A stretch of DNA of 64,000 bases from Quadrisphaera setariae (GCF_008041935.1 NZ_VKAC01000010.1:1-64000); one strand, 5' to 3'; shown: positions 8,138 to 17,101, counted from the first letter of the stretch. Program-made: numbers and translations. Notes: generated by a model from the sequence alone, not told the origin.

Positions 8138-9115
8138 GTGACCACAGCCACACCTGCGGCGTCGGAGCTGACGCCGGAGCAGCGCACCACCTACCAGGCC
8201 CCCCAGGGGCAGGCGGCCCGCGACAGGCGCGAGGCCCGGCGCCGCCGGATCCCGCTGCTGCCGGCGCTCGTCTTCACCATCGCCGCCACGCAGCTGCCGT
8301 TCCTCGCCACCATCGTCATCTCGTTCATGGACTACCGGGCCCTGCGGCCCGACCAGCGCGGCTTCACCGGGTTCGACAACTACGTCCAGGTCTTCACCAA
8401 CCCGGCCATCCGCGGCGCGGTGCTCACCACGATCCTGCTGACGGCCACCGTCGTCATCGCCAGCCTGGTCCTCGGCACCGCGATCGCCCTGCTGCTGGAC
8501 CGCAAGTTCATCGGCCGCGGAGCGGTCCGCACGATGATGATCGCGCCGTTCCTCGTCGTCCCCGTGGCCTCCGCGCTGCTGTGGAAGCACGGCATCCTCA
8601 ACTCCGGCTACGGCCTGCTCAACGGCGTGCTGACGTGGGTCTGGGCGCTGTTCGGCTCCGACAGCCCGCCGCAGCCCGCCTGGCTCACCGACTACCCGCT
8701 GCTCTCGATCGAGCTGTCGCTCATCTGGCAGTGGACGCCGTTCATGATGCTGATCCTGCTGGCCGGCCTGCAGTCGAAGCCCGGTGACGTCGTCGAGGCG
8801 GCCCGCATGGACGGCGCCGGGAACTGGCAGATCTTCCGCTACATCACGTTCCCGCACCTGCGCCGCTACCTGGAGCTGGGCGGCCTGCTCGGGTCGATCT
8901 ACATCGTGCAGGCCTTCGACTCCGTCTTCATCATCACCGCCGGCGCCCTCGGCACCGCGAACCTGCCGTACACGATCTACGCGACGTTCTTCCAGCAGCA
9001 GAACTACGGCCTGGCCTCCGCGCAGGGCGTGGTCGTGGTGATCGGCACGATCATCATCGCCACGTTCGCGCTGCGCACCGTGTCCAGCCTGTTCGACGAG
9101 GAGACCGGCCGATGA
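8138..9115 (+). CDS. Polyol ABC transporter permease (MalF/SmoF type)
   Basis: This 325-residue integral membrane protein has six predicted membrane segments and the permease EAA loop (VVEAARMDGAGNWQIFRYITFP) through which the ATPase couples. A hydrophilic, Arg-rich N-terminus of about 45 residues precedes the first segment. The GTG start has GGAAGAAGGA 7 bases upstream. It overlaps the next permease gene by 4 bases. Confidence 0.88.
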   Translation: MTTATPAASELTPEQRTTYQAPQGQAARDRREARRRRIPLLPALVFTIAATQLPFLATIVISFMDYRALRPDQRGFTGFDNYVQVFTNPAIRGAVLTTILLTATVVIASLVLGTAIALLLDRKFIGRGAVRTMMIAPFLVVPVASALLWKHGILNSGYGLLNGVLTWVWALFGSDSPPQPAWLTDYPLLSIELSLIWQWTPFMMLILLAGLQSKPGDVVEAARMDGAGNWQIFRYITFPHLRRYLELGGLLGSIYIVQAFDSVFIITAGALGTANLPYTIYATFFQQQNYGLASAQGVVVVIGTIIIATFALRTVSSLFDEETGR

Positions 9116-9996
9116 GCACCCACACGAACCCCGCCGTCGCCGCCACCTCGTTCAAGGGCCCGGCCCGCAAGAAGCGGCGCACGCCCGAGCAGGGCGGGCA
9201 CCCCGCCTGGGGGATCGCCGCGTGGGCGGTCGGACTGCTCTTCGCGGCGCCCGTGCTCTTCATGCTGCTGACGTCGTTCCACTCCGAGACCGACGCCGCC
9301 ACCAACCCGCCGTCGGTGCTCGCCCCGCTCACCCTCGACGGGTACCGCTCGTTCTTCGCGGGCCAGCCCTGGCCGCCGCTCATCAACTCCCTCACGGCGT
9401 CGGTGGTCTCCACGCTGCTGGTGCTGGTGCTGGCGGTCCCCGCGGCCTACGCCCTGAGCATCAAGCCGGTCCAGAAGTGGACCGACGTCCTGTTCTTCTT
9501 CCTCTCCACCAAGTTCCTGCCGATCGTGGCCGGGCTGCTGCCGCTCTACCTGTTCGCCAACGCCACCGGGCTGCTCGACAACATCAGCTTCCTGGTGCTG
9601 CTCTACACCTCGATGAACCTGCCGATCGCGGTGTGGATGATGCGCAGCTTCCTGGCCGAGGTGCCCGTGGAGATGATGGAGGCCGCCCAGCTCGACGGCG
9701 CCGGGCTCATCACCATGCTGCGCTCGGTGGTGGCGCCCGTGGCCCTGCCCGGCATCGCCGCCACCTCGCTGATCTGCTTCATCTTCAGCTGGAACGAGCT
9801 GCTGCTCGCCCGCACGCTCACCTCCACCGTGGCGAGCACCTCCCCGGTGTTCCTCACGAGCTTCGCCACCAGCCAGGGCCTGTTCCTGGCCCAGGTGTGC
9901 GCGGCCGCCGTCGTCATCTCCCTGCCGGTGCTCGCCGCGGGCTTCGCCGCCCAGGACAAGCTGGTGCAGGGCCTCTCCCTCGGCGCGGTGAAGTGA
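9112..9996 (+). CDS. Polyol ABC transporter permease (MalG/SmoG type)
   Basis: This 294-residue protein has six membrane segments and the EAA loop (MMEAAQLDGAGLITMLRSVVAP). It is the second half of the heterodimeric permease, coupled by ATGA overlap to the first and by GTGA overlap to the SDR gene. No ATP-binding subunit follows; a shared MsiK-like ATPase encoded elsewhere would be needed. Confidence 0.88.
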   Translation: MSTHTNPAVAATSFKGPARKKRRTPEQGGHPAWGIAAWAVGLLFAAPVLFMLLTSFHSETDAATNPPSVLAPLTLDGYRSFFAGQPWPPLINSLTASVVSTLLVLVLAVPAAYALSIKPVQKWTDVLFFFLSTKFLPIVAGLLPLYLFANATGLLDNISFLVLLYTSMNLPIAVWMMRSFLAEVPVEMMEAAQLDGAGLITMLRSVVAPVALPGIAATSLICFIFSWNELLLARTLTSTVASTSPVFLTSFATSQGLFLAQVCAAAVVISLPVLAAGFAAQDKLVQGLSLGAVK

Positions 9997-10796
9997 GCGG
10001 GGCCGACCCGCTGCGCTCCGCCGTCGTCACCGGCGCCGCCGGGGGCATCGGGCGGGCGGTCGCCGCCCGCCTGAGCGCCGACGGGTTCGCCGTCACCCTG
10101 CTGGACCTCCCGCGCAGCGCCGACGCGCTGCGCGGGGTGGAGGACGGGCTGCGCGCCTCCGGGGGGACCGGCGCGCAGCCCGTGCGCTCCGACCACGTCG
10201 ACGTCACCGACCAGGACGACGTCGAGCGGGCGTTCCAGGCCCACGCGGAGGCGTTCGGCGGGCTCGACGTCGTCGTCGCCAACGCAGGGATCGCCGTGAC
10301 GGCCCCGCTGCTGGAGACCACCGCGCAGCAGTGGGACACCACCCTGGCCGTCAACGTGCGCGGCGTGGCCAGCTGCTACCGCTCCGGGGCCCGCATCATG
10401 ATCGACCAGGGGCGCGGCGGGCGGCTCATCGGCGCCGCCTCCGTGGCCGCCCACCGGGCGGGCCGCTGGCAGAGCGCCTACTCCGCCTCGAAGTTCGCCG
10501 TCCGCGGGCTCACCCAGGCCGTCGCCCTCGAGCTCGCCGAGCACCAGATCACCGCCAACTGCTACAGCCCCGGCGTGGTGCAGACCCCCATGTGGGACGG
10601 CATCGACGCCTCGCTGGCCCAGCGCACCGGCGCCGAGAGGGGCTCGTCGATGGCCGCCATGACCGGCCAGATCGCGCTCGGGCGGCTCCAGACGCCCGAC
10701 GACGTCGCGGGGGTGGTCTCCTTCCTCGCCTCGCCCGACTCCGCGTACATCACGGGGCAGTCGGTGGTGGTGGACGGCGGCATGTGGTTCTCCTGA
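9993..10796 (+). CDS. Short-chain dehydrogenase/reductase, probable polyol (sorbitol) dehydrogenase
   Basis: This 267-residue classical SDR has the TGAAGGIG nucleotide loop, VVANAGIA, and the catalytic Ser150, Tyr163 and Lys167 (AAS...YSASK), plus the C-terminal VVVDGGMW. It should oxidise an alditol to a ketose with NAD. The GTG start overlaps the permease stop, so it is made together with the transporter, as SmoS is in the Rhodobacter smo operon. The exact substrate is inferred from context. Confidence 0.82.
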   Translation: MSGADPLRSAVVTGAAGGIGRAVAARLSADGFAVTLLDLPRSADALRGVEDGLRASGGTGAQPVRSDHVDVTDQDDVERAFQAHAEAFGGLDVVVANAGIAVTAPLLETTAQQWDTTLAVNVRGVASCYRSGARIMIDQGRGGRLIGAASVAAHRAGRWQSAYSASKFAVRGLTQAVALELAEHQITANCYSPGVVQTPMWDGIDASLAQRTGAERGSSMAAMTGQIALGRLQTPDDVAGVVSFLASPDSAYITGQSVVVDGGMWFS

Positions 10797-10868
10797 ACCC
10801 TGTGCACCACCACCACCACCAGCCCAGCCCCGGCAGCCCGCCCCGACCGCGAGGACCGTGAGAAGACC

Positions 10869-11528
10869 GTGCAGCTCTACCTCGACACCGCAGACCGCGC
10901 CGCCGCGGTGCCCCTGCTCGCCACCGGCGCCTTCCGCGGCATCACCACCAACCCGGTGATCCTCCAGCGGGCCGGCCTCGGGAGCGGCGACATCCCCGCG
11001 GTCCACGACTGGGCCGTCGCCCACGGCGCCCAGGTGGTCTTCCTGCAGACCTGGGGCTCCACCGCCGAGGAGCTGGCCGGGCGCGGGCACCAGCTGGCGG
11101 CGCTCAGCGAGCGCGTGGTGGTCAAGCTGCCCGCCACGCTCGCCGGGACCACGGCCTGCGCGCAGCTCGCCGCCGAGGGCGTGCCGACCCTCCTCACCGC
11201 GGCGCACACCGTCGCCCACGCGGTGCTGGCGGGAGCAGCCGGCGCGCGCTGGGTGGCCCCGTACGTCAGCAAGGTCGACGACGACGAGAGCAGGGCCGTC
11301 GACGTCGTCGTCGCCATGCACCGCGCCCTGTCCACCGCGGGCGGCTCCGCCGGCGCCGGCGGCAGCTGCGAGGTCCTCGCGGCGAGCCTGCGCAGCCTGG
11401 CCGCCGTCGGGGCGCTGGCCGCCGCGGGGGTCCCCGCCGCCACCCTGGGCACCGCCCTCGCCGAGCAGCTCTTCACCCACCCGCAGACCCTGGACGCCGA
11501 CCGGCGCTTCCACGAGGCTGCCCGCTGA
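10869..11528 (+). CDS. Transaldolase-like protein, fructose-6-phosphate aldolase (FSA/TalC) type
   Basis: This 219-residue protein opens with the family signature LYLDTAD and ITTNPVIL. The Schiff-base lysine is expected at Lys86 (VVVKLPAT), close to Lys85 of Escherichia coli FSA. Length matches FSA/TalC rather than the longer transaldolases. FSA-type enzymes cleave or form fructose 6-phosphate from dihydroxyacetone and glyceraldehyde 3-phosphate. It sits between the SDR and the mannitol dehydrogenase genes, so it may process the ketose made by them, though no kinase is encoded here. Confidence 0.78.
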   Translation: MQLYLDTADRAAAVPLLATGAFRGITTNPVILQRAGLGSGDIPAVHDWAVAHGAQVVFLQTWGSTAEELAGRGHQLAALSERVVVKLPATLAGTTACAQLAAEGVPTLLTAAHTVAHAVLAGAAGARWVAPYVSKVDDDESRAVDVVVAMHRALSTAGGSAGAGGSCEVLAASLRSLAAVGALAAAGVPAATLGTALAEQLFTHPQTLDADRRFHEAAR

Positions 11529-11598
11529 CGCGCTGGCGCAGCCCGCCACCCCACCCCACCGCCACCTGCACCGCCACGCACCGCCCCCGGAGGCACCG

Positions 11599-13131
11599 AT
11601 GCCCGAGAACGCCACCGCGCTGAACGCCCAGAACCTCCCCGAGATCGGCACGCGCGTCCCGGTGCCCGGCTACGACAGGTCGGCCGTCACCGCCGGCGTC
11701 GTGCACTTCGGGGTGGGCGGCTTCCACCGCGCGCACCAGGCGGCGTACCTCGACCGGCTGCTCGCCGAGGACTTCGAGGCCGCCAAGGACTACGGCATCT
11801 GCGGCGTGGGCGTGCTCCCCGGGGACGCCCGCATGCGCGACACCATGGCAGCCCAGGACCGCCTCTACACGCTGGTGCTCAAGCACCCCGACGGCTCTCT
11901 CGAGCCGCGCGTCATCGGCTCGGTGGTCGAGTACCTCTTCGCCCCCGACGACCCTGAGGCCGTGGTCGAGAAGCTCGCGGCGCCCACCACGCGGATCGTC
12001 TCGCTGACCGTGACCGAGGGCGGCTACAACCTCGACGACATCACCGGCGAGTTCGTCACCGACACCCCCGCGGTGGCCGCTGACGCCGCCGCCGGCCCCG
12101 ACGCCGGGAAGCTCACCACCGTCTTCGGCCTCGTGGTGGAGGCCCTCGTGCGCCGCCGGGAGCGCGGCCTGGACCCGTTCACGGTGATGAGCTGCGACAA
12201 CCTCCAGGGCAACGGGCACCTGGCGCAGACGGCCTTCGCGGCCTTCGCGGAACTGCGCGAGGAGGCCCTGGGGGAGTGGGTGCGCGAGCACGTGCGGTTC
12301 CCGAACTCCATGGTCGACCGCATCACCCCGGCCACCACCGGTGACGACGTCGCGCTGGTCGAGCGGGAGTTCGGCGTGGCCGACTCCTGGCCGGTGGTGT
12401 GCGAGCCGTTCACCCAGTGGGCCCTCGAGGACGCCTTCGGCGCCGGCCGCCCCCCGCTGGAGGAGGTCGGCGTGCAGGTGGTGCCCGACGTCGAGCCGTA
12501 CGAGCTCATGAAGCTGCGGCTGCTCAACGCCAGCCACCAGGCGCTGGCCTACTTCGGGCGCCTGCTCGACCACGAGCTGGTCGACGGCGCCGCCACCGAC
12601 CCCGACCTGAAGCCGTTCGTGAGGGCGTACATGGACGCCGAGGCCACCCCCACGCTCGCACCCGTGCCCGGTGTGGACCTGGAGGAGTACAAGGACACCC
12701 TCGAGGAGCGGTTCGGCAACCCCCACGTGCGCGACACCACCGCGCGGCTGGCCGCGGAGAGCTCCGACCGCATCCCCAAGTGGCTGGTGCCGGTGGTGCG
12801 GGCCAACCTCGCCGCCGGGCGCGACGTGCACCGCGCGGCGGCCGTCGTCGCGAGCTGGGCGCGGTACGCCGAGGGTGTCGACGAGCACGGCGAGCCGATC
12901 ACCGTGGTCGACCGCCGCCGCGAGCGGGTGCAGGAGGCGGCTCAGCGGCAGCTCGGCGGGGACGGTGCCGAGGGCGGGGACCCGCTGGCCTTCGTCAGGG
13001 ACCGCGAGCTGTTCGGCGACCTCGCCGACGACGAGCGCTTCACCGCCGCGTACCTCGACGCGCTGCGCGGGCTGCACGAGCACGGCGCCCGGGCGACCCT
13101 GCAGCGCCTGCAGCGGGGCGAGCCGTCGTGA
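11599..13131 (+). CDS. mtlK: Mannitol 2-dehydrogenase family protein (long-chain polyol dehydrogenase)
   Basis: This 510-residue protein has the N-terminal GVGGFHRAHQA NAD-binding signature and the long-chain polyol dehydrogenase catalytic set Lys305-Asn310-His313 (KLRLLNASH), with the same spacing as Lys295/Asn300/His303 of the Pseudomonas mannitol 2-dehydrogenase. It should interconvert D-mannitol and D-fructose (or arabitol/xylulose) with NAD. The ATG has a CCGGAGG site upstream. It closes the catabolic part of the polyol operon; the LacI gene follows 77 bases later. Confidence 0.88.
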   Translation: MPENATALNAQNLPEIGTRVPVPGYDRSAVTAGVVHFGVGGFHRAHQAAYLDRLLAEDFEAAKDYGICGVGVLPGDARMRDTMAAQDRLYTLVLKHPDGSLEPRVIGSVVEYLFAPDDPEAVVEKLAAPTTRIVSLTVTEGGYNLDDITGEFVTDTPAVAADAAAGPDAGKLTTVFGLVVEALVRRRERGLDPFTVMSCDNLQGNGHLAQTAFAAFAELREEALGEWVREHVRFPNSMVDRITPATTGDDVALVEREFGVADSWPVVCEPFTQWALEDAFGAGRPPLEEVGVQVVPDVEPYELMKLRLLNASHQALAYFGRLLDHELVDGAATDPDLKPFVRAYMDAEATPTLAPVPGVDLEEYKDTLEERFGNPHVRDTTARLAAESSDRIPKWLVPVVRANLAAGRDVHRAAAVVASWARYAEGVDEHGEPITVVDRRRERVQEAAQRQLGGDGAEGGDPLAFVRDRELFGDLADDERFTAAYLDALRGLHEHGARATLQRLQRGEPS

Positions 13132-13208
13132 GGCCGTCGTGAGGCAGACCGGGTGCGGACGCCGAACCCGCTGGTGGGAGCGGGACGGTCGTCCGGAAGG
13201 GTGACCCC

Positions 13209-14273
13209 ATGGCAGACCCGGGACCGAGCGCCCCGCCCGCGCCGCCGCGCGCAGGGCGCGCCACGCTCGTCGACGTCGCCGCGGCGGCCGGGACCAGCGC
13301 CTCCACGGTCTCCCGCGTGCTCCACGGCGGCGCCGGGGTCACCGACGAGCTCGCCGAGCGGGTCCGCCGGGCCGCCCGGGAGCTCGGGTACTCCGTCAAC
13401 CGGCAGGCCCGCACCCTGCGCCGCGGCAAGGACACCGCCATCGGCGTGGCGCTGGAGGACTTCACCATCCCCTTCTTCGGCCGCATCGTGGCGCAGGTCG
13501 AGCAGGCCGCCCACGAGCGGGGGTACGGCGTGGTCATCACGTGCGCCGGGTCCGGGCGGTCGGAGGAGGAGGCCGTCGAGCCGCTGCTGTCCCGCAGCGT
13601 CGCGGGGCTCGTCGTGGCCACCGGCACCGCCGGCGCCCCGGAGGGGTACCTCGCCGAGCTCGCGGCCGAGCTGCCGGTGGTGCAGGTGGACGCGCCGAGC
13701 GCGAGCAGCCACTCCGACACGGTGGGCATCGACAACGAGGGGGCTGGCCGGCTGCTCACCGAGCACCTGCTCGCCCGCGGGCACCGGCGCGTCCTCTTCG
13801 TCGGCTCCGGCCCGGCGGCGACCACCGTCCAGCTGCGCCGGCGCGGCTACGAGGCCGCCATGCGCGAGGCGGGGCTCGAACCGGTCTCCGCGTGGCTGGG
13901 CTACCTGCCCAGCGAGACCACCGAGCGCGCCGTCGACCTGCTCCGGGAGCACGCGGACCCCGCCGCGCCCGGGGGCGGCATCACCGCGGTCCTGTCCGGC
14001 GTCGCCCGCGTCACCATGGGCCTGGCCTCCGCCATGACCCGGCTGGGGCTGCGCGACCTCGCCTTCGCCGCCGTCGACGACCTCGCCGGCGCCGACGCGT
14101 TCAACCCGCCGCTGACCGTGCTCGAACAGGACGTCGAGGGGATGGGGGCCCGCGCCGCCGAGCTGCTCTTCGCGCGCATCGACGGCGACCGGCGCCCTCC
14201 GGTGCACGAGCAGGTGCCGCTGCAGCTCATCGTCCGCGGCTCCGGCGAGCTCCCCCCGCGCGCGCCGCGCTGA
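13209..14273 (+). CDS. LacI-family transcriptional regulator
   Basis: This 354-residue repressor has the LacI helix-turn-helix near the N-terminus (TLVDVAAAAGTSASTVSRVLHG, in two helices at about residues 19-40) with the hinge helix (NRQARTLRR), then the periplasmic-binding-protein-like effector domain. Conserved effector-domain features include the IDNEGAGRLLTEHLLARGH segment. It is the probable controller of the polyol operon and of the divergent dehydrogenase through the TGACAACGTTTGCA operator; this is inferred from linkage. Confidence 0.88.
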   Translation: MADPGPSAPPAPPRAGRATLVDVAAAAGTSASTVSRVLHGGAGVTDELAERVRRAARELGYSVNRQARTLRRGKDTAIGVALEDFTIPFFGRIVAQVEQAAHERGYGVVITCAGSGRSEEEAVEPLLSRSVAGLVVATGTAGAPEGYLAELAAELPVVQVDAPSASSHSDTVGIDNEGAGRLLTEHLLARGHRRVLFVGSGPAATTVQLRRRGYEAAMREAGLEPVSAWLGYLPSETTERAVDLLREHADPAAPGGGITAVLSGVARVTMGLASAMTRLGLRDLAFAAVDDLAGADAFNPPLTVLEQDVEGMGARAAELLFARIDGDRRPPVHEQVPLQLIVRGSGELPPRAPR

Positions 14274-14341
14274 TCCGCGCCGATCCGCGGCTGCGCGCGC
14301 CGCGCTGAGCCCGGCCGCACGCGGCCTCGTAGGGTGGCGAC

Positions 14342-15139
14342 GTGCTCGTGGCCCTGGACGTGGACGGGACGATCGTCGACCACGACCTCGGCCTGTCGGA
14401 CCGCGTGCGCGACGCCGTCCGCGCCGTCGCCGCCGCCGGCCACCACGTGGTGGTGGCCACCGGCCGCTCCCTGGCCTCGACCCAGCCCGTCCTCGACGCG
14501 CTCGGTCTCGGCGCCGGCTACGTGGTGTGCAGCAACGGCGCCGTCACCGCACGCCTCGACCCGGCGCTGCCGGGCGGGCACGAGCTGGTCGACGTGGTCA
14601 CCTTCGACCCGGCCGACGCCCTGGAGCTGCTGCACCGCGAGCTGCCCGACGCGGCCTTCGCCGTGGAGGTGGCCGACGGCGGGGTCCTGGTGGCCGGTGC
14701 CTTCCCGGAGGGTGAGCTCGACGGCGCCCTGCGCGCGGTGGAGTTCGCCCAGCTGTCCGGGCAGCGCGCCACGCGCGTGGTGGTGCGCAGCCCCGAGCAC
14801 ACCACCGCCGACTTCGTGGAGCTGGTGGGCCGCGTGGGCCTGCACGGGGTGAACTACGCCGTCGGCTGGACCGCCTGGCTCGACCTGGCGCCCCTCGGCG
14901 TCACCAAGGCCAGCGCGCTGGAGCCGGTGCGGGTGCGCCTCGGCGTGCCGCGCTCGGCCACCCTGGCCGTCGGTGACGGCCGCAACGACGTCGAGATGCT
15001 CCGCTGGGCCGCTCGCGGCGTGGCCATGGGGCAGGGGCCGGCCGAGGTCCGCGAGGCCGCGGACGAGGTCACCGCCGGGGTCGACGACGACGGGCTCGCG
15101 GACGTCCTCGAGGGCCTGCTCGTGCGGGCCGCCTCGTGA
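14342..15139 (+). CDS. HAD-superfamily (Cof type) phosphatase
   Basis: This 265-residue protein has HAD motif I (DVDGT) at residues 6-10, motif II Thr/Ser in VVATGRS, a Cof-type C2 cap, and the motif IV GDGRND with a Lys before it (TKASAL). Such enzymes dephosphorylate sugar phosphates or flavin precursors. The GTG start lies 68 bases after the LacI gene and the stop overlaps the next HAD gene (GTGA). Substrate unknown; a sugar-phosphate role in the polyol locus is possible. Confidence 0.82.
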   Translation: MLVALDVDGTIVDHDLGLSDRVRDAVRAVAAAGHHVVVATGRSLASTQPVLDALGLGAGYVVCSNGAVTARLDPALPGGHELVDVVTFDPADALELLHRELPDAAFAVEVADGGVLVAGAFPEGELDGALRAVEFAQLSGQRATRVVVRSPEHTTADFVELVGRVGLHGVNYAVGWTAWLDLAPLGVTKASALEPVRVRLGVPRSATLAVGDGRNDVEMLRWAARGVAMGQGPAEVREAADEVTAGVDDDGLADVLEGLLVRAAS

Positions 15140-15945
15140 GCGTGCCAGCGGGTGTGAGGCTCGTCGCCACCGACCTCGACGGCACGGTCGTCCGCACCGA
15201 CGGCACCGTCTCCGTCCGCACCCGCGCCGCCTTCGACGCCTGCCGCGAGGCCGGCGTGCACGTCGTCGCCGTGACCGGCAGGCCGCCGCGCTGGGTGGTG
15301 GACCTGGCCGACCTCTTCGGGCCGGTGGTGGTCGTCTGCGCCAACGGCGCGATCACCTTCGACCTCGCCACGAGCTCGGTGCTGAGCTCCCGCACGGTTC
15401 CTCCGGCGGCGGTGCTGGAGACCGTGACAGCGGTCCGTCGCGAGCTCCCCGGCGTCTCCGCCGCGCTGGAGACCCTCGCGGGGTTCCGGCACGAGCCGGC
15501 CTACGTGCCCCGCTACGACGCCCTCCGCACGGCCGTGGTGGGCGAGCTGCCCGAGCTGCTCTCCGACGACCCCGGCGTGGTGAAGCTGCTGCTCCGCGAG
15601 GACACGACCCCCTCGGACGTGCTCCTCGACGTCGTCCAGCGCGCCGCCGGGCACCTCGTCGAGCCCACGCACTCCGGCATGGACGGCCTCGTCGAGGTCT
15701 CCGCCCGCGGCGTCAGCAAGGCGAGCGCGCTCGCCGAGCTGGCCGCCGGCCTCGGCGTCGACGCCGCCGACGTCGCCGCGTTCGGCGACATGCCCAACGA
15801 CGTCCCGATGCTGCGCTGGGCGGGTCACTCCTACGCCGTCGGCGGCGGACACCCCGACGTGCTCACCGCCGCCTCCGCGGTGGCACCCCCGTGCGACGAG
15901 GACGGCGTGGCGCAGGTCCTCGAGCGCCTGCTCGCCACCGCCTGA
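15136..15945 (+). CDS. HAD-superfamily (Cof type) phosphatase, second copy
   Basis: This 269-residue protein has the same domain order as its upstream neighbour: motif I DLDGT, motif II AVTGRP, SKASAL with the conserved Lys, and motif IV GDMPND. The two are clearly paralogous in architecture but well diverged. The GTG start overlaps the stop of the preceding gene. Substrate unknown. Confidence 0.82.
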   Translation: MSVPAGVRLVATDLDGTVVRTDGTVSVRTRAAFDACREAGVHVVAVTGRPPRWVVDLADLFGPVVVVCANGAITFDLATSSVLSSRTVPPAAVLETVTAVRRELPGVSAALETLAGFRHEPAYVPRYDALRTAVVGELPELLSDDPGVVKLLLREDTTPSDVLLDVVQRAAGHLVEPTHSGMDGLVEVSARGVSKASALAELAAGLGVDAADVAAFGDMPNDVPMLRWAGHSYAVGGGHPDVLTAASAVAPPCDEDGVAQVLERLLATA

Positions 15946-15961
15946 CCCGCCTCCCCTCCCC

Positions 15962-15981
15962 GCACTTGCCGCGGAAAGTGC
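15962..15981. repeat. Palindromic repeat copy 1 (GCACTT-N8-AAGTGC)
   Basis: First of three identical 20-mers GCACTTGCCGCGGAAAGTGC; arms GCACTT/AAGTGC with an 8-base loop holding CCGCGG. The starts of the three copies lie 41 and 42 bases apart in the gap between two convergent genes. Confidence 0.85.
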
Positions 15982-16002
15982 GACATGCACGCCGCCATTG
16001 GC

Positions 16003-16022
16003 GCACTTGCCGCGGAAAGTGC
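16003..16022. repeat. Palindromic repeat copy 2
   Basis: Second identical copy of the 20-mer. With copy 3 it also shares the preceding TGGC, so the repeated unit is about 24 bases. It precedes a short purine-rich tract. Confidence 0.85.
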
Positions 16023-16044
16023 AAGAAGGAGGGGCCTCGGTGGC

Positions 16045-16064
16045 GCACTTGCCGCGGAAAGTGC
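16045..16064. repeat. Palindromic repeat copy 3
   Basis: Third identical copy of the 20-mer, 11 bases before the stop codon of the convergent small gene. A stem of 6 bp with an 8-base loop could slow or end transcription from both sides. Confidence 0.85.
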
Positions 16065-16075
16065 GCTAGGGGCGG

Positions 16076-16534
16076 TCACGCCCTGACGAGGGCCTCCACC
16101 TGCGCCACGGCCCGGTCGGCCGCCTCGGCGCCGGAGGCGTCGGCCAGCACCGACGGGTCGGTGCGAGCGCGCACGCGCGCCATCGTCACCGCCTCCGCGG
16201 CCTGCGCCGCGAGCGTGGCCGCCCGCGACAGGCGCGCGTGGTGCTCGCCCGCCGCACCCCCGGGCACCTCCAGCCCCGTGCTCGGCGAGGTCGCCTGCTC
16301 GGCGGCGCAGGCGGCGCGCACCTCGTCCAGGCACACCGCCAGGCGCGCGCCGCACAGCTCCAGCGCGCCGCGCAGGGGCCCTTCGGGAACGCCCTCCAGC
16401 AGCTGGTGGTACCTGTCGACGGCGCGGCGGAACCTGTCGTGCAGGCGCCGCCACACACCGCCCTCGCCCAGCTCGAGGTCGTCGGGGGAGCGGCGCGCGA
16501 GGACGTCGCGCCACCGCCGGTGGGGAGGCACCAC
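16076..16534 (-). CDS. Hypothetical protein in the bpa operon
   Basis: This protein of about 152 residues is mostly helical by composition (Ala, Arg, Leu, Glu) with no motif I recognise; two Cys flank its middle. It starts 12 bases after the stop of bpa on the same strand, so it is probably co-transcribed with it. Two GTG codons (the one used and one 3 bases inside) could be the start. Codon use is like its neighbours, which supports a real gene. Confidence 0.6.
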   Translation of the reverse strand: MVPPHRRWRDVLARRSPDDLELGEGGVWRRLHDRFRRAVDRYHQLLEGVPEGPLRGALELCGARLAVCLDEVRAACAAEQATSPSTGLEVPGGAAGEHHARLSRAATLAAQAAEAVTMARVRARTDPSVLADASGAEAADRAVAQVEALVRA

Positions 16535-16546
16535 CCGGTCGGCCGG

Positions 16547-17101
16547 CTACAGGTACTGGCCGGTGGAGCCCTGCCCGGGCTGACCGGTGCCGCCCAGCCC
16601 GCCCGGACCCCCCGCCCCGCCCTGGCCCGGCGGCAGGGCGCGGCGCATCTGCTCCAGCTGCGAGCGCGCCGCCACCTGCTGCGCCACGAGCGCCGTCTGG
16701 ATGCCGTGGAACAGCCCCTCCAGCCATCCGACCAGCTGCGCCTGGGCGATGCGCAGCTCCGCGTCGCTGGGCGTCTCGCCCTCGCCGAACGGCAGCGTGA
16801 TGCGGCGCAGCTCGGCCACCAGCTCCGGGCTCAGCCCGTCCTCCAGCTCGGCGAGGGAGCGCTCGTGCACCTGGGCCAGCCGTGCGCGCCCGGCGTCGTC
16901 CAGCGGCGCGCCCCGCACCTCCTCGAGCAGCTGGCGCACCATGCTGCCGATGCGCATGACCTTGGCCGGCTGCTCCACGCTGCCGACCGCGCGGGCGGCG
17001 TCGGAGTCCTCCCCGCCCGCCGTCAGGGCCGTCCCGGACACCACCACCACGGGGTCCGACTGCTCCCGCTGACCACCCTGACCACTCAGCTGCTCGCTCA
17101 C
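16547..17101 (-). CDS. bpa: Bacterial proteasome activator (Bpa/PafE-like)
   Basis: This 184-residue protein matches the ATP-independent ring activator of the actinobacterial 20S proteasome. A Gly/Ser/acidic N-terminus is followed by a helical core (MRIGSMVRQLLEEVR, LEGLFHGIQTALVAQQ), a Gly/Pro-rich linker and the C-terminal Gly-Gln-Tyr-Leu, the HbYX-like tail that docks in the proteasome alpha-ring pockets and opens the gate. Length is near the 174 residues of the Mycobacterium tuberculosis protein. The GTG start overlaps the upstream oxidoreductase stop. No proteasome genes are in this window. Confidence 0.88.
   Translation of the reverse strand: MSEQLSGQGGQREQSDPVVVVSGTALTAGGEDSDAARAVGSVEQPAKVMRIGSMVRQLLEEVRGAPLDDAGRARLAQVHERSLAELEDGLSPELVAELRRITLPFGEGETPSDAELRIAQAQLVGWLEGLFHGIQTALVAQQVAARSQLEQMRRALPPGQGGAGGPGGLGGTGQPGQGSTGQYL

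Noticed and set aside
15962-16064. CRISPR array.
   Set aside because: Only three short palindromic copies with about 21-22 base spacers and no cas genes nearby; too short for CRISPR repeats and spacers.
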